Assembly (NCBI RefSeq): GCF_900230185.1
Contig: NZ_OCSR01000001.1
Coordinates: forward strand, 4,030,001 to 4,094,000
DNA length: 64,000 nucleotides
Reading direction: 5' to 3'
Source of the DNA: Burkholderia sp. OK233
GTDB taxonomy: Bacteria; Pseudomonadota; Gammaproteobacteria; Burkholderiales; Burkholderiaceae
This document shows positions 35,616 through 44,961 of this stretch, one piece after another. The first letter of the stretch is position 1. Every line of letters begins with the position of its first letter. The notes below the pieces were generated by a model. That model was not told where the DNA came from and searched no databases. It saw only the letters and a list, made by a program, of their open reading frames with translations. The position numbers were made by a program, and so were the translations under genes.

Positions 35616-36186
35616 TTTGCCACTCGATAACAAGGCACAGGTCGCAGTTTCTATAGGAAGCAAAATCCGCGCGCTTCGCCAACGGCTCAAGCGCACGCTG
35701 GATGAAGTGGCAACCACGGCGGGAATTTCCAAGCCCTTTTTGTCGCAGGTGGAACGAGGTCATGCAACACCTTCGATTACATCGCTAGTTGGCATTGCCC
35801 GGGCTTTAGGTGTAACGGTGCAGTACTTCGTCGATACGCCAACCGAAGACAAGTCGGTGCAAAGAGGAAAAGAGCTGAAGTACTTCGGATTCGACGGAAC
35901 CGCGAATCTTTTTGGACGGCTGACGAACCTGTCGGTTGGCAGCAAGCTGGAAGTGATTCTCGTCAGGATGCCGGTGGGGCAGAACCCGTCGGAAGTCACG
36001 ACGCATGCAGGGGAAGAGTTCTTGTACGTGATGAGCGGCCAGATATCGCTCACGTTAGAAGGTACAACGTTCGTGTTGCAGGCAGGTGACACCGCGCATT
36101 ACGAGTCCACAGTGCCTCACGCCTGGTGCAATACCGCCCGCGAAGAAGCGGTGGTCGTCTGGGTGGGCACGCCAAGATTGTTTTAG
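35611..36186 (+). CDS. XRE-cupin transcriptional regulator
   Basis: A 191-aa regulator with an N-terminal XRE helix-turn-helix (about residues 13-70: IGSKIRALRQRLKRTLDEVA, GISKPFLSQVERGHATPSI) and a C-terminal cupin sensor (HAGEEFLYVMSGQISLTLEG, LQAGDTAHYESTVPHAWCN). Such proteins usually repress amine or amino-acid metabolism and transport genes until a small ligand binds the cupin. Between the TonB operon and the receptor it is well placed to control both. The ATG at 35611 has only a weak site; a TTG at 35587 is the alternative. Confidence 0.85.
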   Translation: MVLPLDNKAQVAVSIGSKIRALRQRLKRTLDEVATTAGISKPFLSQVERGHATPSITSLVGIARALGVTVQYFVDTPTEDKSVQRGKELKYFGFDGTANLFGRLTNLSVGSKLEVILVRMPVGQNPSEVTTHAGEEFLYVMSGQISLTLEGTTFVLQAGDTAHYESTVPHAWCNTAREEAVVVWVGTPRLF

Positions 36187-36569
36187 ATGCCTTTGCTCCA
36201 TGCTTTCGTCGAAAGCGGTCAAGCTGTATTTTTAAGCATTACTTAAGGTTTAGCCGGGAATGAGCACGATTGGAAGCGTATTGCCCCAATCGTCAGAGCC
36301 CGACGTAGTAGAAGTGAAAACAATTAGAAAGCGCTGCGCATTTCGTTTGTAATAAATAAGTAGTCCGATATTGAAGTATCTGAAGTGTCCCGTCTTCCTG
36401 TCTGTATTTGCAAACTGGTGCGCTGTTGACCGGTTTGCTGGGCAATGGAAGGGCGGGTCAGCTTTAACGGAGCGCGGCGCAAGATCGCCGTATATCGAGT
36501 GGGGAGGTTCACAAGACCTCTCTTCACACACACAGCTGTGGCCTTAATTGACGAGCGGGAAGGGGAAAA
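36187..36569. other. Intergenic region upstream of TonB-dependent receptor
   Basis: About 380 bp, AT-rich in its first half, with no gene. It must hold the receptor promoter unless transcription comes from upstream. I see no Fur-box-like dyad. Confidence 0.45.
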
Positions 36570-39311
36570 ATGAAACAAAGGGCATTGGCGCTGGCCATCA
36601 AAAGAATAATCTGGGCTGAACTGGCATTGTCGGCCGCAATCGCCGTACCGGCGTTTGCGCAAAGCCAGCCGGCCACCACCGGAACCGCGGCAGGCGCGAC
36701 GACGGAGAGCACGCCGGCGGCGGCGGCAACTCCGGCATCGGGCACCGCCGCAACACCGTCCGCGGACAACAACACCGCGACGCCGTCTGGCAAAGGCGTC
36801 CAGCAACTGAAGAAATTCGAAGTGACCGGGTCGCTGATCCGCAGCTCGGACAAGGTTGGCTTCAACCAGGTTCAGACGGTTACGCAGAAAGACATTCAGA
36901 ATAGCGGTGCAACGACCGTCTCCGATTTTCTGCGCGACACCTCGGCCAACTCGGCGAATAGCTGGAGCGAAGGCCAGTCCGGCAACTTCGCCGCAGGCGC
37001 TGCGGGTATCGCCCTGCGCGGCCTCAGCGAAAAATACACGCTGGTGCTGGTGGATGGACAGCGCGTTGCGCCGTTCGCGTTCTTCTCGAACAGCGTCGAC
37101 TCCTTCTTCGACCTGAACACGCTGCCGTTGAACTCCATCGACCGCATCGAAATCGTGAAGACGGGCGCCGTGTCGCAATACGGCTCGGACGCCATCGCAG
37201 GCGTGGTCAACATCATCACGAAGCACGACTTCCAGGGCCTGCAACTCGACGGCAGCTACGGCAGCGCCATCAACGGCGGAGGCGGCGCCGGCACGACCAA
37301 ATTCGGCGCGCTCGGCGGCTTCGGCGATCTCAACTCCGATCGCTTCAACGTGACGGCTGCCGCGAGCTACTACAAGTCGAACGGCTTCACGCTCGCAGAC
37401 CGCGACTCGACGCGCAATCAGGATTTCACCAATCAACCGGGCGGCCTTTCGTTGCTCGCGCCGTCGTACTGGAATATGCCCGACGGTAGCGTGCAGGCGT
37501 TGAGCGGCTGTCCGTCCGGCGGTTCGGTGCACCCTGCAGCCACCAATTCGCTGACTGCCGGCAAGGCAGGCACGGTCTGCGCCTTCAATACCGCGGAAGG
37601 CACATCCATCGCGCCGATGACCGAGCGTCTCAATGCGAAGATTCACGCTGACTTCAAGATCAACGATACGACCACGGCGTTCGGCGACTTCCTGATCAGC
37701 AGAAACACGACCACCACCAACGATGGTCTGTGGGGCAACGTGGTCGGCAATCCGCAGAATCCCACGCTGGTGTTGAACCCGCAGACGAAGCTGCTTACCC
37801 CGTTTAGCACGGTTGTACCGGCGACTAACCCGTACAACCCGTTCGGCGTTGGCACGCCGCTCACGTATGCTTTCCCGAACACGGTCGCGGAAAAGACGGA
37901 TGCCACGTACTGGCGCGCATCCACGGGTATCAAGGGTTCGTTCAATCTGCCGAACGGTGAATGGGATTGGGCGACGTCGGTCAGCCACTCGCAAAGCACG
38001 GTGGCGAACACCTACACGAACCAGCTGAACACCGCCGCACTGACGAACATTTACCAGAACGGGACGCTGAATTTCGCGAATCCGTCGGCTACGCCCAATG
38101 CGTTCAACGGGCTGTACATGGATGCGAACAACCTGGGTGTCTCGAAGCTCGATACCGTCGACGCGACGTTGTCGACGCCTGAGCTGTTCCATCTGCCGGC
38201 GGGCGACGTGGGTCTCGGGTTCGGTGCGCAGTTCACGCACCAGAGCGAAGTGCTCACGCCGGGTGCAGAATTCCTGCAGGGCCTGGTGATCAATCCGAAT
38301 CTCCAGACGGTGAACGGCCAGCGCAATGTGGCGGCCGTGTATTACCAGGTGGACATTCCGATTGTGCACAACCTGACCTTCAGCCAGTCGGGTCGTTACG
38401 ACCATTACAGCGATGTGGGCGGTGCGTTCTCGCCGCGCTTCGCGCTGCGCTATCAGCCGGTTCAGGCGCTCACGTTGTACACCTCATACGACCGCGGTTT
38501 CCGTGCGCCGACGTTCGTCGAAAACAGCAAATCGCAAACGCTCGGGATCCAGGTGGATCCGAACACCGGCCTGAACTACACCTCGATCACAGAGGGTAAT
38601 CCGAACCTGGCGCCGGAGCGTACGCGGAACTTCAACATCGGCTTCCAGTTGTCACCGACCCGTACAACCGATGTCGGCCTTGACTGGTACAAGATTCGCG
38701 TCGATAACGTGATCGGCCAGGGCGCGCCTTCGCAGGTTGCCACCGATCCGACAACGGGTGACGTGCTGTACAAGGTCATTCCGTATCAGAACCTCGGCTA
38801 CCTCGACACGAACGGCTTCGAAGGCACGTTCCGTCAGGCGCTGCCGACGACGACCGCCGGTACGTTCACCTTGTCGACTGACTGGGCTTATGTGAACAGC
38901 TTCAAGATCGGCTTCCTGGGCGGAGCACCGGTGAACGGTGCGGGTAATAACTTCACCCTCACGCAACCGTTCGGCGGCAGCTTCCCGCGCTGGAAGGGCA
39001 ACACCACCCTGGACTGGACGTACCACAAGTTCGACGCAGCATTGACGTGGCAGTTCACGGGTCCGTACGCGCAGAATCTGAATCCGGCCGCGTCGAGCAG
39101 GGTGGGATCGTACAGCCAGTTCAACCTGATGATGACGTACACGGGCTTCAAGCACTGGACGATCTACGGCGGTATCGACAACATCTTCAACCGTACGCCG
39201 CCGTACGATCCGATCTTTGCGAATGGCACGTTGGATCAGAACGGGTACGATCAGTCGATCTATACATACATTGGCCGTTTCGCGCAGATCGGCGCAACGT
39301 ACAAGTTCTGA
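36570..39311 (+). CDS. TonB-dependent outer-membrane receptor
   Basis: 913 aa. A signal peptide (cleavage after AFAQS region, about residue 31) is followed by a low-complexity Ala/Thr/Pro segment to about residue 72. A TonB-box-like KKFEVTGSLI precedes the plug domain (IALRGLSEKYTLVLVDGQRVA, LNSIDRIEIVKTGAVSQYGSDAIAGVVNIITK pattern), and a 22-strand barrel ends in IGATYKF with terminal Phe. It imports large substrates such as siderophores, peptides or glycans across the outer membrane using TonB. Nothing in the sequence fixes the substrate. The ATG follows GGAAGGGG. A strong terminator follows. Confidence 0.92.
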   Translation: MKQRALALAIKRIIWAELALSAAIAVPAFAQSQPATTGTAAGATTESTPAAAATPASGTAATPSADNNTATPSGKGVQQLKKFEVTGSLIRSSDKVGFNQVQTVTQKDIQNSGATTVSDFLRDTSANSANSWSEGQSGNFAAGAAGIALRGLSEKYTLVLVDGQRVAPFAFFSNSVDSFFDLNTLPLNSIDRIEIVKTGAVSQYGSDAIAGVVNIITKHDFQGLQLDGSYGSAINGGGGAGTTKFGALGGFGDLNSDRFNVTAAASYYKSNGFTLADRDSTRNQDFTNQPGGLSLLAPSYWNMPDGSVQALSGCPSGGSVHPAATNSLTAGKAGTVCAFNTAEGTSIAPMTERLNAKIHADFKINDTTTAFGDFLISRNTTTTNDGLWGNVVGNPQNPTLVLNPQTKLLTPFSTVVPATNPYNPFGVGTPLTYAFPNTVAEKTDATYWRASTGIKGSFNLPNGEWDWATSVSHSQSTVANTYTNQLNTAALTNIYQNGTLNFANPSATPNAFNGLYMDANNLGVSKLDTVDATLSTPELFHLPAGDVGLGFGAQFTHQSEVLTPGAEFLQGLVINPNLQTVNGQRNVAAVYYQVDIPIVHNLTFSQSGRYDHYSDVGGAFSPRFALRYQPVQALTLYTSYDRGFRAPTFVENSKSQTLGIQVDPNTGLNYTSITEGNPNLAPERTRNFNIGFQLSPTRTTDVGLDWYKIRVDNVIGQGAPSQVATDPTTGDVLYKVIPYQNLGYLDTNGFEGTFRQALPTTTAGTFTLSTDWAYVNSFKIGFLGGAPVNGAGNNFTLTQPFGGSFPRWKGNTTLDWTYHKFDAALTWQFTGPYAQNLNPAASSRVGSYSQFNLMMTYTGFKHWTIYGGIDNIFNRTPPYDPIFANGTLDQNGYDQSIYTYIGRFAQIGATYKF

Positions 39312-39337
39312 GGTCCCTGTAGTTGATCTGATGGAAG

Positions 39338-39383
39338 CACCGCTCCGGTTCCGTTCGTGCAAGGAACCGGAGCGGTGTGCTTT
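39338..39383 (+). terminator. Intrinsic terminator after TonB-dependent receptor
   Basis: CACCGCTCCGGTTCC and its exact complement form a 15-bp stem with a 10-nt loop, followed by TGCTTTA. It separates the receptor from the ABC importer operon. Confidence 0.85.
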
Positions 39384-39532
39384 AAGCGGCGACTCATCGT
39401 AAGGCGGCGCAGGCTGCCTGTCGTCGCAATGGACCAGCGTGCACCGATAAAGCCAACAGGTTGTACTCGTGCCGCAGGACGAATCGCGCGCAGGTCACGA
39501 GCCGGTGCGCACTGTATGGGCTGACGAAAAGA

Positions 39533-41491
39533 ATGATGAATTCCGGACTGTTGCGCTTGCACGACGCGATTGGATGTTTGCTCGGCGCAGTGCGCCGCGC
39601 CGCGAGCATCTCGTTCGTCATTGCCGCCGCGCCTGGCCTACTGGCGGTATGTGGAACGATGCCGATGGCGGCGCAGGCAAAGCCGTCGATTTCACAGTAC
39701 GACCAACCGAAGTATCCCGCCGACTTCGCGCACTTCGACTACGCGAATCCCGACGCGCCCGCTAACGGCTCGCTCAGTTTCGAAAACTATAGCGAACTGC
39801 AGACTTACGATTCACTGAATCCGTTTCTGGTGCGTGGCGCGCCCGCACCCGACGTCCTCAATCTGATGTTCGATACGCTGATGCAGCGTAGCTGGGACGA
39901 ACTGGCCTCCGAATATCCGCTGATCGCCGACGATGTCGACGTCGCGCCGGATCTGACGTCAGCGACGTTCCATATCAATCCCGCCGCACGCTTTTCGAAC
40001 GGCGACCCGATCACCGCCGCCGACGTCAAGTACTCGTACGACACGTTGACGAGTCCGCAGGCCTCGCCGCTTTTCAACGCGCAGTTCTCGATCATCAAAA
40101 GCGCGACGGTGATCGACAAGAGCACGATCCGCTTCGATTTCAAGCATCCTGAACGCGATGCGCCATTGATTGTCGGCGACCTGCCGATCTTCTCGCCGAA
40201 GTGGGGGATGCAGCCCAACGGCAAGCGTCTTCCATTCGATCAGATCTCTTCCATACCGCCGATCAGCAGCGGTGCCTATCTGATCGAGGCACGCAAAAAC
40301 GACAAGCAGATCACGTATCGCCACAACCCTGACTACTGGGCGGCGAATCTGCCTTCGCGTCGCGGCATGTTCCGTTTCGAACGCATCACGTTCAACCTGT
40401 ACCGCGACCATTACACGCAGCTCGAAGCCTTCAAGGCGGGCGATGCGGACGTCATCGTCGAATACAGCGCGACGCAGTGGGCGCGCAAATATGTCGGCAA
40501 GAACTTCGACAATGGGCTCTTGAAGAAAGGTGAATTCGCCGACGGTCCCGCGCAGATGCAGGGCATGCTGATGAATATTCGCAAGCCGATGTTCCAGGAC
40601 CCACGCGTGCGCCACGCCCTGACGCTGGCACTCGACTACGACTGGATGAACCGGATGATGTTCTACGGTCAATACCGGCGCACCAGCAGCTATTTCGAAG
40701 CAAGTCCGTTCGGCGCAACCGGTATGCCGGGCGAGAAGGAACTGGCGCTGCTCGAACCGTTGCGCGGCAGCGTGCCGCCAGAAGTGTTCGGTCCGATGCT
40801 CAAGCAACCCAACACGATTTCGCCGAATTCCTTGCGCGGCAATTTGCGCGTTGCCCGCGATATGCTGGCGCAAGCCGGGTGGCACTATCGCGACGGTGCA
40901 TTGCGCGACGCCAACGGTACGCCGATGACGATCGAAATCATGGACGATCAACCCGGCATGGACCGTCTGATCCTTCCATATATGCAGGCGCTCGAGATGC
41001 TCGGTATTCAGGCCCATATGCGCGAGATCGACAGCGCGTTGTACGAGAAGCGGCTGGATAATTTCGAGTACGACATGACCACCTTCATCTATCCGCCGGT
41101 CACGATTCCGGGCGCTGAACTGACGCGCCGCTTCGGTAGTGCGGCCGCGTCCGAAGTCGGCTCCGAAAACTATATGGGCATCCGTTCGAAGGCGGTCGAC
41201 TCGCTGATTCACTCCGCGCTTTCGGCTACCAATCTCGACGATCTGGAGGCTGCGACCCGTGCGCTGGATCGCGTGTTGATCTACTCGTTCTACCTGGTGC
41301 CGGAGTACTACGCGCCGGGCGCACGCATCGGCTACAAGACCACCCTCGGCTTTCCGAAAACTGTGCCGAATTCCTACCTGTACGAAGACTGGGTCATTGA
41401 CTACTGGTACGTGAAAGCGCCAGGCGCCCAAGCTACGCAGTTAACGCCGGTGGCTCAATCCGCGTCTGCCACAACGGCGGCAGCCCATTAA
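39533..41491 (+). CDS. yejA: Peptide ABC transporter substrate-binding protein, YejA type
   Basis: A 652-aa family 5 (SBP_bac_5) periplasmic binding protein. The signal peptide is long, with cleavage near AAQAKP. Conserved blocks are YADFAHFDYANPDAPANGS-like start, LQTYDSLNPFLVRG, FSNGDPITAADVKYSYD, ISSGAYLIE and QDPRVRHALTLALDYDWMN. Gene order and the downstream YejE-type permease identify it as YejA, which binds peptides, including microcin C in E. coli. Start is uncertain: two adjacent ATGs at 39533 and 39536, no strong site; the frame runs back to 39461. Its stop codon lies inside the TTAA target site of the IS5 element. Confidence 0.88.
   Translation: MMNSGLLRLHDAIGCLLGAVRRAASISFVIAAAPGLLAVCGTMPMAAQAKPSISQYDQPKYPADFAHFDYANPDAPANGSLSFENYSELQTYDSLNPFLVRGAPAPDVLNLMFDTLMQRSWDELASEYPLIADDVDVAPDLTSATFHINPAARFSNGDPITAADVKYSYDTLTSPQASPLFNAQFSIIKSATVIDKSTIRFDFKHPERDAPLIVGDLPIFSPKWGMQPNGKRLPFDQISSIPPISSGAYLIEARKNDKQITYRHNPDYWAANLPSRRGMFRFERITFNLYRDHYTQLEAFKAGDADVIVEYSATQWARKYVGKNFDNGLLKKGEFADGPAQMQGMLMNIRKPMFQDPRVRHALTLALDYDWMNRMMFYGQYRRTSSYFEASPFGATGMPGEKELALLEPLRGSVPPEVFGPMLKQPNTISPNSLRGNLRVARDMLAQAGWHYRDGALRDANGTPMTIEIMDDQPGMDRLILPYMQALEMLGIQAHMREIDSALYEKRLDNFEYDMTTFIYPPVTIPGAELTRRFGSAAASEVGSENYMGIRSKAVDSLIHSALSATNLDDLEAATRALDRVLIYSFYLVPEYYAPGARIGYKTTLGFPKTVPNSYLYEDWVIDYWYVKAPGAQATQLTPVAQSASATTAAAH
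41488..41491. repeat. IS5 target-site duplication, left (TTAA)
   Basis: TTAA, including the yejA stop codon TAA, repeated at 42828-42831 on the other side of the element. Confidence 0.85.
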
Positions 41492-42827
41492 CAGGCCGGT
41501 GAAATACCTCATGTAGCGGTCATCCGGAACGCAGGCGTAAACGTTGAACGTATGTCATCAATGAGAGCGAGATGGAACGGATGCGTGGGCCAGATGGTTT
41601 TACCGAATCAATGTTCACGGTGTTGAAGCTGGACGATTTTGTGCCGAAGGACCATCCGTTGCGTCCGATTCGCACCTGGCTCAATGACGCGCTTAAACGC
41701 ATGGACGATGTGTTCGCGCGGATGTACGAGGCTGACGTGAAAGGAGGTCGGCCGAGCATTGCGCCGGAGAAGCTGGTGCGAGCTCTTTTGCTGCAGGTGC
41801 TGTACTCAATTCGTAGCGAGCGCATGCTGGTGGAACAGATTTCCTACAATATGTTGTTCCGCTGGTTCGTCGGCCTGCCGATGGACGGGACCGTGTGGGA
41901 CCACTCGACGTTCAGCAAGAACCGCGACCGGTTGCTCGAACACGATGTGCTGGTGTTGCTGTTCAACGAGACAGTCGAGACCGCGCGCGAGCGCGGATAT
42001 CTTTCTGGGGAGCACTTTAGCGTCGACGGCACGTTGATTCAGGCATGGGCCGGGCACAAGAGCTTTGTGCCCAAGGCAAGTCCGGACAAAGAAGACAGGC
42101 CCCCTGACGAACCGCCCGCGCCGAATGACAACTGGCATGGACAGAAGCGCAGTAACGAGACGCACCAATCCACGACGGACGAGCAGGCGCGCCTGTTTCG
42201 TAAGAGCAAAGGAACCGGAGCGATGCTCTGTTATATGGGCCACGTGCTGACCGACAACCGGCACGGCCTGGTGGTCAACGCACAGGTGACGCTGGCGACG
42301 GGCACCGCCGAGCGCGACGCGGCCGGGCAGATGCTTGCTGATGCCGCGAGTGTTGCGTCGCGTGCCATCACGGTCGGTGCGGACAAGAACTACGACACCG
42401 CCGGCTTCGTCGGCAGTTGTCGCGCGAATCGTGTCACGCCGCATGTGGCGCAAAACGATGGTCGTCCAGGAGGCTCAGCAATTGACGAGCGAACTACGCG
42501 CTGGCCGGGTTACGCGGTCAGCCAGCAAAAACGTAAACGCATTGAGCAGGTGTTCGGATGGGGCAAGACAGTCGGACGAATTCGACAAGCGATGTATCGA
42601 GGACTTGAACGCGTAGACCAGCTCTTCGTGCTGACGCAGGTCGGCTACAACCTGACGCGTATGCGCACACTTGCCGGTTAAGGGGCAGGAAGCAATGGAT
42701 AACATCGATATGGCGAACCCGCGAGCAACGTCGAATGCCCGCAACGTGTTCCGCGTTTCAAAAGTGCGAACCCAGCATCCGTCGTAATGCATCTGGGCGC
42801 ATCAACGACGGATATTTCAACGGCCTG
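41492..42827 (+). mobile_element. IS5-family insertion sequence, 1336 bp
   Basis: The ends are imperfect inverted repeats: left CAGGCCGGTGAAATACC, right (reversed) CAGGCCGTTGAAATATC, with two mismatches. A 4-bp TTAA duplication fits the YTAR target preference of the IS5 group. A single intact transposase gene fills it. It separates yejA from yejB. Confidence 0.9.
41572..42681 (+). CDS. IS5 family DDE transposase
   Basis: A 369-aa, full-length transposase. The N-terminal DUF772-like region has MRGPDGFTESMFTVLKLDDFVPKDHPLRPIR-type sequence and GRPSIAPEKLVRALLLQVLYSIRSER. Catalytic Asp in HFSVDGTLIQAW, Asp in TVGADKNYDT and Glu in RIEQVFGWGK. KRSNETHQSTTDEQARLFRKS is typical of the group. There is no frameshift, so the element may still be mobile. 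Confidence 0.93.
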   Translation: MERMRGPDGFTESMFTVLKLDDFVPKDHPLRPIRTWLNDALKRMDDVFARMYEADVKGGRPSIAPEKLVRALLLQVLYSIRSERMLVEQISYNMLFRWFVGLPMDGTVWDHSTFSKNRDRLLEHDVLVLLFNETVETARERGYLSGEHFSVDGTLIQAWAGHKSFVPKASPDKEDRPPDEPPAPNDNWHGQKRSNETHQSTTDEQARLFRKSKGTGAMLCYMGHVLTDNRHGLVVNAQVTLATGTAERDAAGQMLADAASVASRAITVGADKNYDTAGFVGSCRANRVTPHVAQNDGRPGGSAIDERTTRWPGYAVSQQKRKRIEQVFGWGKTVGRIRQAMYRGLERVDQLFVLTQVGYNLTRMRTLAG

Positions 42828-42831
42828 TTAA
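42828..42831. repeat. IS5 target-site duplication, right (TTAA)
   Basis: Second copy of TTAA; with the following GGA it rebuilds the TTAAGGA ribosome site in front of yejB. Confidence 0.85.
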
Positions 42832-42839
42832 GGAACACC

Positions 42840-43892
42840 ATGCTCGCCTACATTCTTAGACGATTGCTGTTGATGGTGCCGACGTTGCTCGGCGTGGTCA
42901 CGCTGACTTTTGTCGTCACGCAGTTCGTGCCGGGTGGGCCGGTCGAACAGGTGATGACGCAACTCCGCCACGGCGCTGGCCGTGGCGGAGAGGCGGGGTC
43001 GGGCGGTGGCGGCTATCACGGCAGCCAGGGTGTCGATCCGCAGCAACTCGAGCAGATCAAGAAGCAGTTCGGCTTCGACAAGCCACCGCTCGAGCGCTAT
43101 GTCCTGATGCTCAAGCGTTATGCGACCTTCGATCTCGGCCAGTCCTACTACCAGCATGACAGCGTGTGGGAGGTCATCAAGTCGAAGTTGCCGGTGTCGA
43201 TCACGCTCGGCTTATGGACGGTGATGCTCACGTATCTGATATCGGTGCCGTTGGGCATTGCGAAAGCGGTGCGCAACGGCTCGCGCTTCGATACCGTGAC
43301 CAGTGTGCTGGTGCTCGCCGGCTATGCGATTCCCGGCTTCGTACTGGGCGTGCTGCTGTTGATGCTGTTCGGCGGCGGCACCTTCTGGCAAGTGTTTCCG
43401 ATGCGCGGCCTGACCTCGGACAACTTCAACGACCTCAGTGCGTTCGGCAAGCTGCTCGATTATTTGTGGCACATCGTGCTGCCGGTCACCGCTTCGGTGG
43501 TGGGCAACTTCGCGATTGTCACGATCCTGACCAAGAATACCTTCCTCGAGGAGATTGGACGTCAATACGTATTGACTGCACGCGCCAAAGGGGCACCGGA
43601 GCGTGACGTGCTGTGGAAGCACGTGCTGCGCAATGCCGCGATTCCGTTGCTGACCGGTTTGCCGGCGGCCTTCGTCGGTGCTTTCCTGAACGGCAATCTG
43701 TTGATTGAAACCCTGTTTTCGCTCGACGGCATGGGCCAACTTTCATATGACTCGGTGATTCGCCGTGACTATCCGGTCGTGCTCGGCTCGCTGTTTCTGT
43801 TCACGCTGATCGCCCTCGTAACCAAACTCATTGCTGACGTCTGCTATGTCCTCGTCGACCCCCGCATCCAATTCAACCGCCTGGACCGCTGA
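42840..43892 (+). CDS. yejB: Peptide ABC transporter permease, YejB type
   Basis: A 350-aa inner-membrane permease with six helices. The N-terminus MLAYILRRLLLMVPTLLGVV and the EAA-like loop ARAKGAPERDVLWKHVLRNA are typical of DppB/YejB. A glycine-rich loop (about residues 42-62: GAGRGGEAGSGGGG) is unusual and lineage-specific. The ATG at 42840 follows AAGGA; the open frame further upstream (from 42735) lies in the IS5 element. It originally lay only 8 nt after the yejA stop, so the insertion has split an operon. Confidence 0.92.
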   Translation: MLAYILRRLLLMVPTLLGVVTLTFVVTQFVPGGPVEQVMTQLRHGAGRGGEAGSGGGGYHGSQGVDPQQLEQIKKQFGFDKPPLERYVLMLKRYATFDLGQSYYQHDSVWEVIKSKLPVSITLGLWTVMLTYLISVPLGIAKAVRNGSRFDTVTSVLVLAGYAIPGFVLGVLLLMLFGGGTFWQVFPMRGLTSDNFNDLSAFGKLLDYLWHIVLPVTASVVGNFAIVTILTKNTFLEEIGRQYVLTARAKGAPERDVLWKHVLRNAAIPLLTGLPAAFVGAFLNGNLLIETLFSLDGMGQLSYDSVIRRDYPVVLGSLFLFTLIALVTKLIADVCYVLVDPRIQFNRLDR

Positions 43893-44961
43893 TCAGTCCG
43901 GCGCGGCGCACGTGGCGTCGCCGTCTCCCTGGCGGCGCACATGGCTGCGCTTCAAGCGGCAACGGCTCGGTTACTGGAGCCTCGTGATCTTCGTGTCGCT
44001 GTTCGTCATCAGCCTGTTCGGCGAGGTGCTGTCCAACGATCGTCCGTTGATTGTCCGCTATGACGGGCACTATTACTTTCCTATCGCCAAAGACTATTCG
44101 GAGAAAATCTTCGGCGGCGATTTTCCGGCGCGCGCGAATTACCTCGATCCGTATATCCGTTCGCGGCTCGAATCGAATGGCAACTTCGCGATCTATCCGC
44201 CGAATCATTTCCATTACGACACGATCGACTACTTCGCCGCCCATCCGTACCCGGCGCCGCCCACCCGAAGCAACTGGCTCGGCACGGATCAATACGGCCG
44301 CGACGTGCTTGCGCGGCTGCTGTACGGTTTCCGGCTCTCGGTGCTGATGGCGCTCGCGCTCACGGTTTCCGGCGTTCTGATCGGCGTATTGACCGGTGCG
44401 GTGCAGGGCTTCTATGGCGGACGCACCGATCTGATCGGCCAGCGTCTGATCGAGATTTGGAGCTCGATGCCGGACCTGTATCTGCTAATCATCTTCGCGT
44501 CGATCTTCGAGCCCACGCTATGGTTGCTCTTTATTCTTCTCTCGATGTTCGGTTGGCTGGTGCTCTCCGACTACGTGCGCGCTGAGTTTCTGCGTAACCG
44601 TTCACTGGACTACGTGAGGGCGGCACGCACCATGGGCCTCTCGAACTGGCAGATCATGTGGCGCCATGTGCTGCCGAATAGCCTGACGCCGGTGATCACG
44701 TTTCTGCCGTTCCGCATGAGCGCGGCGATTCTGTCGCTGACCAGTCTCGACTTTCTGGGGCTGGGCGTGCCGCCGCCCACGCCGAGCCTCGGCGAATTGC
44801 TTCAGGAAGGCAAGAACAACCTCGACGCCTGGTGGATTTCGATTTCGGCTTTCGCTGCCCTGGTGATTACGCTGCTGCTATTGACCTTCATGGGCGACGC
44901 GCTGCGCAATGCGCTCGATGCGCGCAAACGCGGTTCGGCGTTCGGCGGAGGTCCGCGATGA
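43846..44961 (+). CDS. yejE: Peptide ABC transporter permease, YejE type
   Basis: A 371-aa permease with six helices. The periplasmic segment NDRPLIVRYDGHYYFPIAKDYSEKIFGG (quoted in parts: NDRPLIVRYDG, DYSEKIFGG) closely matches E. coli YejE, as do WLGTDQYGRDVLARLLYG and SLDFLGLGVPPPTPSLGELLQEGKNN regions. It overlaps yejB by 47 bp in another frame; the ATG at 43846 gives the usual start before the RFKRQRLGYWSL helix. It forms the membrane channel with YejB. Confidence 0.93.
   Translation: MSSSTPASNSTAWTADQSGAAHVASPSPWRRTWLRFKRQRLGYWSLVIFVSLFVISLFGEVLSNDRPLIVRYDGHYYFPIAKDYSEKIFGGDFPARANYLDPYIRSRLESNGNFAIYPPNHFHYDTIDYFAAHPYPAPPTRSNWLGTDQYGRDVLARLLYGFRLSVLMALALTVSGVLIGVLTGAVQGFYGGRTDLIGQRLIEIWSSMPDLYLLIIFASIFEPTLWLLFILLSMFGWLVLSDYVRAEFLRNRSLDYVRAARTMGLSNWQIMWRHVLPNSLTPVITFLPFRMSAAILSLTSLDFLGLGVPPPTPSLGELLQEGKNNLDAWWISISAFAALVITLLLLTFMGDALRNALDARKRGSAFGGGPR

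Noticed and set aside
36324..38405. 693-codon antisense frame over the TonB-dependent receptor
   Set aside because: Arg/Val-rich shadow of a well-supported receptor gene.
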